5,893 nucleotides of DNA from Candidatus Raymondbacteria bacterium RIFOXYA2_FULL_49_16 (lineage in GTDB: Bacteria; Fibrobacterota; OXYB2-FULL-49-7; XYB2-FULL-49-35), in NCBI GenBank assembly GCA_001789205.1, contig MFYT01000084.1:1-5893 (forward strand), written 5' to 3'. The position numbers were made by a program, and so were the translations under genes. Shown piece after piece: positions 1 through 5,893 of this stretch. The first letter of the stretch is position 1, and each line of letters opens with the position of its first letter. The notes beneath the pieces are model-generated. The model was not told the origin of the DNA. It saw only the letters and a list, made by a program, of their open reading frames with translations, and searched no databases.

Positions 1-40
1 CCAGATGCTTACAGATGTAAAATGGCCTAAACCACGAATC

Positions 41-46
41 AGGAGG
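41..46 (+). promoter_or_regulatory. Shine-Dalgarno of the first secreted-protein gene
   Basis: AGGAGG lies five bases before the ATG at 52 and is the strongest ribosome binding site in the window. An in-frame TAA at 28-30 prevents any start further upstream, so this site fixes the start at 52. The 40 bases before it show no convincing promoter, and the transcript may begin outside the window. Confidence 0.85.
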
Positions 47-51
47 AACCT

Positions 52-1692
52 ATGTCCGTTTCAAGCATGAATACAAAACCTCGAAGACCGAATGAAGAGC
101 CGTATGCGGGAAAGCTGCTCGTACGGTTCCGCGAGGGGCTGGGCAGGCAACTGCCCGGTCTACTCAACAGAATATCTTTTATTGTAATATATGCGGCCCT
201 GGCCGTTTTGCCTGTTTATTCCCAACACGATTCCTCGTCTCTTCTGTTCCCCGAGCACCTTATCTACGAAGGCGCCTTCCGCCTCGAACCCGGCAGTGGT
301 GTCGATTATCAAGACTGGGGATATGCCGGATACGGTATTGCATATTATCCCCATGGTGATGCCAACGGGCCGAATGACGGGTATCCGGGTTCATTGTTCG
401 GCAGTTCGCATCCGTACAGGCCAAATATCGCTGAAGTGGAAATACCCGTGCCGGTCATTTCCCCAGACCTCGACATCGGCGACCTGCCTGTCGCCCGTTT
501 TGTTCAGCCCTTTGTAAATCCCTTTTCAAACCTGCCGAACTATAATAATTGTTGTTTATACTCGCTTGTGTACCTTCCGGCCCAGGGACCGCAGACCTCG
601 GGAAAACTATATGCCTGCCTGGGATACATCTACGGGGGCCTTCCAGACCGTCTTTTTTTAGCCTGGCTCAATCCGGACCTTTCAAACCCCAACGTGGCCG
701 GATTCTGGAGGTTGGGCGAATCAAAAAATGAATGCAGGTTTCTTTTCGAAATCCCCCAGGTGTGGGCGGACTCGCATGTGAACGGCCGTATTCTCGGTGT
801 CGGAGACGGCTCGGTCTGGGATAAAATCGGCGAATTCTGGATGACGTGTGCGCCCTGGAACGAAGGCAATCCGCCCGCTTCCGGCGCGACACTTGCCCAA
901 TTCGATACCCTTATCCGTCATGTCGATGCGCACAGGAACAAGGGCGGCCTGTTTCCCGGCGTGGGGAGCGAGGAACGCGGCGGCGCATGGCTTACCAGGG
1001 GAAACAGGTCGGCAATCGTCACATGTTCAGACATGAGTTTTTCGCTCATGCGCGATTATTTCAACGGTTCGTTTGGCCCGGGAAACTATCCGACCCTTCT
1101 TTTCTACGATCCAAATGATATCGCGGACGTTGTCGCCGGGGCAAAAGAGACTTGGGAACCGGTTTGGCATGCCAGGAAAAACCTTGCCCATTATTACTTC
1201 GGAAGAGACCTGCAAAAGCCAATGGGGGGAGACGAGAGCATTGAGGACATGAGGGACGCGCAGGCGGCCGGCGGACTTGCCTTTGACCGGGAACGAGGCA
1301 AATTGTATGTCGCGCAGCGGAGGGGGCCTGATTATCAGACATTTATCCACGTATTCCAGATTGATACGTCGGTGTCCGTGTCCACGCAGGCGTGTGCGGC
1401 CATTCCTGTCTTCGGAAACTTAGCAGCGTACCCGAATCCTTTCAATGCAGAAGTCTCCATTGCCGTTTCGTTCCGCGAGCACGGCCTCGTGTCGGGCATT
1501 GAGTCTTTACCGCTGTCTATTTACAATATAAAGGGGCAATGCGTATGCCGGACTCTGCCCCTCCGAAACCGCATGGACAAAAACTCGGTCCACTATGTGT
1601 GGCATGCATCCGGATACCCGAGTGGAATTTATATAATCGAAGTATGCCAAAAGGGTCGTAGGACGACCGCATTTGTAACTCTTGTCAAATAA
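52..1692 (+). CDS. secreted protein of unknown function with T9SS-type C-terminal sorting domain
   Basis: I do not recognise a named family for this 546-residue protein. Residues 1-40 are polar and basic (RR at 11-12, several K/R), and residues 41-56 form a hydrophobic core ending in VYS-Q near 55-58. This resembles a signal peptide with an unusually long n-region, and no later ATG/GTG/TTG start is placed to shorten it. The mature part is rich in aromatic residues, Gly and Pro. Segments such as GYGIAYYPHG followed by AEVEIP, and near 405-439 GGLAFDRERGKLYVAQRRG followed by HVFQI, resemble blade strands of secreted propeller-like proteins. A D/N/G-rich stretch at about 103-113 could be a calcium-type loop. 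Residues 458-546 form the sorting domain: AAYPNPFNAE at 458-467, then IYNIKG, SGIYIIEV and a terminal TLVK. Family knowledge implies Sec export, then T9SS passage and surface attachment or release. It is the first gene of the apparent operon, 12 bases ahead of the next. Export is well supported; biochemical function is unknown. Confidence 0.85.
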   Translation: MSVSSMNTKPRRPNEEPYAGKLLVRFREGLGRQLPGLLNRISFIVIYAALAVLPVYSQHDSSSLLFPEHLIYEGAFRLEPGSGVDYQDWGYAGYGIAYYPHGDANGPNDGYPGSLFGSSHPYRPNIAEVEIPVPVISPDLDIGDLPVARFVQPFVNPFSNLPNYNNCCLYSLVYLPAQGPQTSGKLYACLGYIYGGLPDRLFLAWLNPDLSNPNVAGFWRLGESKNECRFLFEIPQVWADSHVNGRILGVGDGSVWDKIGEFWMTCAPWNEGNPPASGATLAQFDTLIRHVDAHRNKGGLFPGVGSEERGGAWLTRGNRSAIVTCSDMSFSLMRDYFNGSFGPGNYPTLLFYDPNDIADVVAGAKETWEPVWHARKNLAHYYFGRDLQKPMGGDESIEDMRDAQAAGGLAFDRERGKLYVAQRRGPDYQTFIHVFQIDTSVSVSTQACAAIPVFGNLAAYPNPFNAEVSIAVSFREHGLVSGIESLPLSIYNIKGQCVCRTLPLRNRMDKNSVHYVWHASGYPSGIYIIEVCQKGRRTTAFVTLVK

Positions 1693-1698
1693 GGGAGG
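1693..1698 (+). promoter_or_regulatory. Shine-Dalgarno of the propeller gene
   Basis: GGGAGG begins on the base directly after the TAA of the preceding gene and sits six bases before the ATG at 1705. The tight stop-SD-start arrangement supports translation from a shared message and fixes this start. Confidence 0.8.
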
Positions 1699-1704
1699 CC
1701 TGCA

Positions 1705-2907
1705 ATGAAGACATACACTGCATTTGTAGCCGTGTTCTTTTGCGCCCTGTCAGCATACGGCCAGGCATTGACCGCAGATTGGACAATACAATTTTACGAT
1801 ACCACATTGCATGGGAATGCGACAGGCGGGTTCCGCGCCTATGCAGTCCACCAGATGGCAGACAAGGGGTTTGTACTTACCGGTCATTGCTGCGGCATGC
1901 ATCTGAACGGCGACATGTTCCTCATTAGGACCGACTCCCTTGGAAACGAAATATGGTCGAAGAGGTTAGACGACGACAACAGGGACGAGGTTGGCCAGGC
2001 CATCGGCGAAACAAGCGACGGAGGCATCATTGTTGCCGGAAACACGCCCAAATACGACTGGGACACGGATATAATGGTCGTGCGGATCGATGCCTCTGGA
2101 AACGAGCAATGGCGGAGTTTTATAGGGGCCTCAGGCACGAATATACACGATGGCACCTATTCGCTCCAGGTTACTCCTGACAACGGATGCGTGCTTGCCG
2201 GATATACGCTGGCAACAGGTGCAGGAGGGGCGGACGCGTACCTTGTGCGGCTCGATGCCTCAGGCACAATCAGGTGGAGTAAAACCTATGGCGGCCCGAA
2301 AAACGACTGGGCACGCTGCATACGGAAGACGGCTGACGGCGGATACATCATGTGCGGTGCGACCTGGTCGACGCGTCTTGGTGAAACCGACCTGTACCTC
2401 ATACGAACCGATTCACTGGGAGACACGCTGTGGACGCGGACATACGGCAAAGCAGGCGTTGACGACGGAGGTCTTTCCGTTGAACAGACCGCGGACAACG
2501 GGTTCATCATCACCGGTTATACGGAAGATTGGACAAGGACCTATCTTGTACGCATCAATGCTCAAGGAAACCTAGTGTGGGAAAAAAGCATAAGCACGGG
2601 TGAAGAAATGTCAGAACATGGTCGGTCTGTCCGTCAGGCGCCGGACGGCGGTTTTGTGATTGCCGGTCTCAAAGGCCTCAGGGAGGAATTCATGTCGGAC
2701 AATGTTGCGGACAATGCCCATAAATACCTCCTGCGTACAGACGCCGCAGGTAACGTAGTATGGAGCAGGACCTTTGAAGGGTGCACGGGGTGGCCACACG
2801 CGTTCTGTATCATATTTTCAATGATCATGTCGGACAATAACAAAGTCATTATTGCCGGAAGGGAAGGCGCGGACCGGATCTTCCTTACGCAGTTGTCCGG
2901 GCTTTAA
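1705..2907 (+). CDS. secreted repeat protein, predicted seven-bladed beta-propeller
   Basis: This 400-residue protein starts with a classic signal peptide: K2, a hydrophobic core at 5-17, and likely cleavage after AYG at 17-19. The rest is built from repeats of about 50-60 residues with the pattern T-x-D-G/N-G-hydrophobic-A-G, then D-x-Y-L-V/I-R-x-D-x-x-G, then W-x-x-x-x-G. The D-G/N-G-type turns fall at residues 53, 105, 159, 211, 264, 314 and 377, making seven units. The last unit ends at LTQLSGL and lacks its outer Trp strand. An early Trp strand (ADWTIQF, about 24-30) could complete it in a velcro-type closure. Repeats of this kind occur in secreted proteins of FCB and related bacteria and usually suggest a scaffold or binding role; no catalytic motif is evident. 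Unlike both neighbours it has no PNPF/SGIY sorting domain, so it may stay in the periplasm or leave with a partner. Blade 1 carries HCCGMH at 61-66, absent from the other blades. The fold call is fairly firm and the function is open. Confidence 0.88.
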   Translation: MKTYTAFVAVFFCALSAYGQALTADWTIQFYDTTLHGNATGGFRAYAVHQMADKGFVLTGHCCGMHLNGDMFLIRTDSLGNEIWSKRLDDDNRDEVGQAIGETSDGGIIVAGNTPKYDWDTDIMVVRIDASGNEQWRSFIGASGTNIHDGTYSLQVTPDNGCVLAGYTLATGAGGADAYLVRLDASGTIRWSKTYGGPKNDWARCIRKTADGGYIMCGATWSTRLGETDLYLIRTDSLGDTLWTRTYGKAGVDDGGLSVEQTADNGFIITGYTEDWTRTYLVRINAQGNLVWEKSISTGEEMSEHGRSVRQAPDGGFVIAGLKGLREEFMSDNVADNAHKYLLRTDAAGNVVWSRTFEGCTGWPHAFCIIFSMIMSDNNKVIIAGREGADRIFLTQLSGL

Positions 2908-2945
2908 GGTACATACATATAGAAAGAGATATCCTTCAATCAACC

Positions 2946-2951
2946 AAAAGG
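2946..2951 (+). promoter_or_regulatory. weak Shine-Dalgarno of the hydrolase gene
   Basis: AAAAGG lies six bases before the ATG at 2958. It matches the consensus less well than the sites of the two upstream genes. The start is chosen because a signal peptide begins exactly there. The 50-base gap behind the previous gene is A/T-rich and has no clear hairpin. Confidence 0.5.
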
Positions 2952-2957
2952 CAAACA

Positions 2958-5198
2958 ATGAAACACGTCCCAACAATCCTGTGTTTTCTGGTTTCGGCCG
3001 CATTCTGCGTGCAACCGACCGTGGACACCTGCTTTTTCAGGAGCGGCCAGACTTTCATGACCTGGCAGGAAGACAACACGCAGACAGGTGAAAAATACCG
3101 CATTTACCGCTCTACCCAGCCCATAACAACCGGGAACATAGGAGGGGCGCGGCTTGTCGCCGAGATAGCGGAAAATTCAAGCTATTTCACGGAAATGCAT
3201 GTTGCGGATGGCAGTCTGGCCAACACCATTCCCTCGTGTATTGACCGCGTCGTCATTTTCCCGCTGTCACACGCTGACAGCGCGACAAACGGCAGCATGG
3301 CGCAGCAGGTTTCTGCCGGCACCGGCGTTTTTGTCTGGACCGTGAAGGAAGAGTCTTCGGCTGATTTTTACTATGCGATCAGGACCGTTGCGGCAGGAGG
3401 CGGCGAGGAACAGACGGTTTCCGCAGGCAACACAGCCGGTCCGATAACGGAACTGCGCCAACCCATTAACGCAATTCTCTATAATACCGGCACTGAATCA
3501 CGGGGCGGGAAGCTGTGCAACTGGTACCTCATCTGGATGGACTACGAGTTGTTCAAGGAAAACTACATGGGGTATGTTTTTGCATTCGGCGTCTGGAGGG
3601 AGATGATACAGACCGGGGACGAGATACCCTATATCATGCTGCATGGATATGGAAATCCATTCCCGGGAAATGAATGGAGTTGCATTCCCGTCGGAGATTT
3701 TCTCGGGGGTGAATACCTTTCACCGTCAGGATTTGGATCGCTTCCGACATGGTTTTTCGGTTTCCACAAATCGGCCGCATATCGCGGATCAGAAGCGACC
3801 GGATCCGACCGGAGCGACTCGGTCGCGAATTATGTACAGTATAGGATCATACAGTCGTTTCTCTGGACAAGGCGCCATTATGGCATCAGCGAGCCTAAAA
3901 TGCACATCTCCGGAGGGTCAATGGGCGGTTCGGGCGCTTTTGGATTCGCAATCCATTTCCCCCGGTTTGTGACGAGTGTCTGGGCGCAGCAGGGGATGAC
4001 CAACTACGCCAATACCTGGCGCGAAGACAACCAGACCATGATGTATTCACGTTCGATATACGGCAATTACGGCCGGCCAGGCCTGCACAACCCGGTCTCG
4101 TTTCTGCCGATCAATGATCCGCGGTATCCGGGTATTGACTGGGTGACCGGCTGCTCCGGCATGGATGTGTATGAAGCGAGACGCGTGCCTGAATTTATGC
4201 GGTCGCACGCCAATATCAGTTTTCCCTATATCGGCGCAACGCACCAGTATGACGACGGCTCTATTCCATGGCCAAATCAGGGCGCACCACTCGAGGAGTA
4301 TCTGAAAAATTCGCGGCAAAGCTTCGGTTATGGCGTTTCTCCGGGCGGGCATGGCTGGGACAACGCGTTTTGTCCCATCATGATAACCTGGGACCACAGT
4401 GATTTCAGGTGGGACGAAAGCAGGCCGGGTTTTTCAAATGTACCCGCACGCAAGGGCTGCCGGTATGGGTCAGACATCACTGACGCGCGCACATACATGT
4501 CATATGTCAAATGGGGCATGAGGGACGCGCCGTTGTCCGGCAATCGCGCCATCGTGGAAACCGAAACGAGCTGGAGCGTCCCGATCATAAGTCAGAGCGA
4601 ATGCAGCGACAGGGACGAGGCCTATTATGTCGATATTACGCCCAGGAACCTGCAGTACCTGGACATATGCGAAGGCGATACGTTCATTTATGAAATTGCC
4701 GATATCACCGGTTCAACGGTGGAAGCGCAGGGCGAGATTGTCGCGGACAGCATACAGCTTCTGCTCATCCCGCAGGTCCCCATACGGCTCAGCGGCGCAG
4801 CGGCAAGGGTAACCCTGAAGGCACGCGGGGTCAGCTATCCCTGCGAGGACATGGACCCGACAACAAGCGTGAACAGGTCAAGGCTCGTGTCTGCACGATC
4901 GGCAGACGCATCTGAATTGAAGGTACATGTCCAACCCAATCCGTTTAACAGTACAACGGTATTCACCATAACAGTGCCGGCGGTCACCGGTCATGTAAGG
5001 GCCGGACACATGCGCATATTCAATATACAAGGAGGGCTGATCCGGGATTTTATATTACCGTGTGGAAATGCGGGCACGCTTCATCTCACGTGGAATTCCA
5101 TGGACAGCAATGGCCGCGGCATTGCATCCGGTATTTATATATGTTCCGTTTCGCTTGGCGGAAAAAGCGTGAGCAAGAGAATAATATTGACCAAGTGA
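2958..5198 (+). CDS. secreted multidomain alpha/beta hydrolase (esterase/peptidase-like) with T9SS-type C-terminal domain
   Basis: This 746-residue protein has four visible parts after a signal peptide (about 1-18, K2 and hydrophobic 4-16). Residues 24-161 look like a fibronectin-III-type beta domain (GQTFMTWQED, KYRIYRSTQPIT, FYYAIRTV). Residues about 175-470 are an alpha/beta hydrolase: HGYG at 229-232 fits the oxyanion-hole region, GGSMGG at 319-324 is the nucleophile elbow with Ser321, D432 or D433 in QYDDGSIPW is a candidate acid, and GGHGWDN supplies His465. Residues about 475-640 form a beta-rich module containing YVDITPR at 557-563. Residues 655-746 are the sorting domain (QPNPFNST at 659-666, IFNIQG, WNSMDSNG, SGIYICSV, terminal ILTK). 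The fold resembles secreted esterases, depolymerases and prolyl-oligopeptidase-like enzymes. Hydrolysis of an ester or peptide bond outside the cell is the likely reaction, but the substrate cannot be read from the sequence. It is last in the apparent three-gene operon and converges on a regulator gene. The hydrolase call is strong; the catalytic Asp assignment and substrate are inference. Confidence 0.9.
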   Translation: MKHVPTILCFLVSAAFCVQPTVDTCFFRSGQTFMTWQEDNTQTGEKYRIYRSTQPITTGNIGGARLVAEIAENSSYFTEMHVADGSLANTIPSCIDRVVIFPLSHADSATNGSMAQQVSAGTGVFVWTVKEESSADFYYAIRTVAAGGGEEQTVSAGNTAGPITELRQPINAILYNTGTESRGGKLCNWYLIWMDYELFKENYMGYVFAFGVWREMIQTGDEIPYIMLHGYGNPFPGNEWSCIPVGDFLGGEYLSPSGFGSLPTWFFGFHKSAAYRGSEATGSDRSDSVANYVQYRIIQSFLWTRRHYGISEPKMHISGGSMGGSGAFGFAIHFPRFVTSVWAQQGMTNYANTWREDNQTMMYSRSIYGNYGRPGLHNPVSFLPINDPRYPGIDWVTGCSGMDVYEARRVPEFMRSHANISFPYIGATHQYDDGSIPWPNQGAPLEEYLKNSRQSFGYGVSPGGHGWDNAFCPIMITWDHSDFRWDESRPGFSNVPARKGCRYGSDITDARTYMSYVKWGMRDAPLSGNRAIVETETSWSVPIISQSECSDRDEAYYVDITPRNLQYLDICEGDTFIYEIADITGSTVEAQGEIVADSIQLLLIPQVPIRLSGAAARVTLKARGVSYPCEDMDPTTSVNRSRLVSARSADASELKVHVQPNPFNSTTVFTITVPAVTGHVRAGHMRIFNIQGGLIRDFILPCGNAGTLHLTWNSMDSNGRGIASGIYICSVSLGGKSVSKRIILTK
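3262..3282. repeat. perfect 8-bp inverted repeat inside the hydrolase gene
   Basis: CGCTGTCA at 3262-3269 and TGACAGCG at 3275-3282 are exact reverse complements separated by five bases. They lie within the fibronectin-like domain and encode part of PLSHADSAT. No T-run follows, so it is not a standard terminator. It may be chance. Confidence 0.45.
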
Positions 5199-5264
5199 AA
5201 TGAGTGTCCGGATTAATGCTCTTTGAATCCAGCCGGGTGTAAATTCCGGCATCGGCAATATCTA

Positions 5265-5292
5265 CCCGCCTCGACTCGCTCGGCGAGGCGGG
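5265..5292. terminator. GC-rich hairpin between convergent genes, possible bidirectional terminator
   Basis: CCCGCCTCG at 5265-5273 pairs perfectly with CGAGGCGGG at 5284-5292 around a ten-base loop. An alternative inner stem, CTCGC/GCGAG at 5275-5279 and 5283-5287, is also possible. It lies 66 bases after the hydrolase stop and 58 bases past the 3' end of the regulator gene, as expected for shared termination. Neither side has a U-run, so intrinsic termination is uncertain. It could instead be a REP-like dispersed repeat or an RNA-stabilising stem. Confidence 0.5.
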
Positions 5293-5295
5293 CTG

Positions 5296-5318
5296 GAACC
5301 GCGTATTCGCGTCGGTTC
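5296..5318. repeat. second imperfect hairpin in the convergent spacer
   Basis: GAACCG at 5296-5301 pairs with CGGTTC at 5313-5318. The stem extends by CG/CG (5302-5303 with 5310-5311), leaving T5312 bulged and a six-base loop. On the + strand it is followed by a short pyrimidine run (TTCTTC), so it could assist termination of the hydrolase transcript. It begins four bases after the first hairpin, and the pair may form one structured element. The rest of 5199-5350 shows only a weak GCCGG/CCGGC stem at 5232-5250. Confidence 0.4.
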
Positions 5319-5350
5319 TTCTTCAATACTTGCTTCGCTGATTCGGCTCT

Positions 5351-5893
5351 TTATCCTGTTGGAATGTTTTTCCTGAATGTGACAAACCTTCCATTCCGTT
5401 CCTTGGTGATTTTTCCATCTTTTTCGAGCATTGCCAGGTACTTTCGCGCTGTGTTCATGGCAATACCGAGTTTTAACCGGAAAACCTCTGCAGAAAACGT
5501 CTCCTGTCTTATTCCGGACAGCATATTCTCGAGCCGTTCGTTTGCTGGAAGCAGGAGGCCATATTTCTTCATATATCGTTTAATAGTCACATATGAGCAG
5601 CCAAAGCGGACAGCGATCTTATACGGCCGCTCTCCGCATTCCCTGAATGCTTTTTTAAACTGCACCGGGTCCTGATATGTGCGGTTTTGCGCCCCTTTGC
5701 CCTTTTCAAACAGGGCAGGTTCCCTGGTGGATGAGTCTTCTCCGGCCGCATCACGGTCTTCAGAAGGTTTTACGACAAATGGAGGCAGGTCCTTGGCGCC
5801 TATAACGCCGTTATTGACAATGACCGCGTGTTCCACCGCGTTCTTAAGTTCCCGTACGTTTCCCGGCCAGTCGTATTTGATAAGGACGGGAAA
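5351..5893 (-). CDS. sigma-54-dependent transcriptional activator, C-terminal part (5' end beyond the window)
   Basis: The reading frame is open to the right edge, giving 180 visible residues before a TAA at 5353-5351. The first visible residues include YDWPGNVRELKNAVEHAVIV, the hallmark C-terminal signature of the AAA+ domain that contacts sigma-54 RNA polymerase, followed by NNGVIGAKDLPPF. The N-terminal sensor and most of the ATPase, including Walker A and GAFTGA, lie outside the window. After a polar linker (about 42-74), residues 76-112 (FKKAFRECGERPYKIAVRFG, then IKRYMKKYGL) match the spacing of a Fis-type helix-turn-helix, although they lack the usual N-K-x-x-A-A core. Residues about 132-173 (FSAEVFRLKLGIAMNTARKY, then LEKDGKITKER, then RFVTFRK) look like a second, winged helix-turn-helix. 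Such proteins bind upstream sites and use ATP hydrolysis to open sigma-54 promoters. The gene is convergent with the hydrolase gene, so control of that operon cannot be assumed. The family is near certain; the second DNA-binding domain is inference. Confidence 0.92.
   Translation of the reverse strand, partial: FPVLIKYDWPGNVRELKNAVEHAVIVNNGVIGAKDLPPFVVKPSEDRDAAGEDSSTREPALFEKGKGAQNRTYQDPVQFKKAFRECGERPYKIAVRFGCSYVTIKRYMKKYGLLLPANERLENMLSGIRQETFSAEVFRLKLGIAMNTARKYLAMLEKDGKITKERNGRFVTFRKNIPTG

Noticed and set aside
1-51. Possible sigma-54 promoter around TGGCC at 23-27
   Set aside because: A GC dinucleotide is not found at the required ten-base spacing after the GG, so the -24/-12 pattern is not met.
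1027-1350. 107-codon reading frame on the - strand within the first gene
   Set aside because: It is antisense to a well-supported coding region, with no ribosome binding site or domain signal.
1705-1764. Lipoprotein signal at Cys13 of the propeller
   Set aside because: The residues before the Cys are V-F-F, which do not fit a lipobox, and a normal cleavage site (AYG) follows. The similar Cys17 in the hydrolase (A-A-F-C) has Phe at -1 and is also unsuitable.
2893-2923. Possible sigma-70 promoter ahead of the hydrolase gene (TTGTCC, then CATATA or TATAGA)
   Set aside because: Both boxes match poorly, and the choice of -10 box changes the spacing between 17 and 19 bases. A read-through operon explains the layout equally well.
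3795-3826. GCGACCG/CGGTCGC inverted repeat with an internal CGACCGGA direct repeat
   Set aside because: The arms are 7 bp with an 18-base loop inside a coding region of biased composition, as expected by chance.
5223-5675. 150-codon reading frame on the + strand opposite the regulator
   Set aside because: It lies antisense to a clear sigma-54 activator, has no good ribosome binding site and shows no recognisable domain.
5834-5836. GTG on the - strand as the start of a separate 161-residue protein
   Set aside because: The same frame stays open to the right edge and encodes YDWPGNVRELKNA directly upstream, which is continuous with a sigma-54 activator AAA+ domain. The GTG is an internal valine.
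1-5893. CRISPR array, tRNA/rRNA genes, insertion sequence or prophage attachment site
   Set aside because: No spaced direct repeats, cloverleaf-like sequence, transposase motifs or flanking terminal inverted repeats were found on reading both strands.

Overview
The window looks like part of a bacterial chromosome from the Fibrobacteres-Chlorobi-Bacteroidetes (FCB) assemblage or a related candidate phylum. Two of the three secreted-protein genes end in a PNPFN-type C-terminal domain (PNPF near its start, SGIY near its end, terminal V/L-K or T-K). That is the layout of type IX secretion system (T9SS) type A sorting domains and FlgD-Ig-like domains. ATA (Ile) and AGG (Arg) codons are used freely in all three genes, which look compositionally alike. 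The exact taxon cannot be fixed from this sequence.

Layout: positions 1-51 are a short leader with a strong Shine-Dalgarno. Three genes then run on the + strand. Positions 52-1692 encode a secreted protein of unknown function with a C-terminal sorting domain. Positions 1705-2907 encode a secreted repeat protein predicted to be a seven-bladed beta-propeller without a sorting domain. Positions 2958-5198 encode a secreted multidomain alpha/beta hydrolase with a GGSMGG nucleophile motif and a C-terminal sorting domain. The gaps of 12 and 50 bases, with no obvious terminator in either, suggest one transcript. Positions 5199-5350 are a convergent intergenic spacer with GC-rich hairpins. On the - strand, 5893-5351 is the 3' end of a sigma-54-dependent transcriptional activator that runs off the right edge. 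It carries a Fis-like helix-turn-helix followed by what looks like a second, winged-helix domain.

How they may work together (inference): the three + strand genes form an extracellular or cell-surface set made of an esterase/peptidase-like hydrolase, a propeller that could act as a binding partner, and a propeller-like protein of unknown role. The convergent regulator need not control them. No RNA genes, mobile elements or CRISPR arrays were seen. The most distinctive features are the mixed sorting-domain pattern of the three-gene set, a blade-specific HCCGMH motif in the propeller, and the double DNA-binding tail of the regulator.
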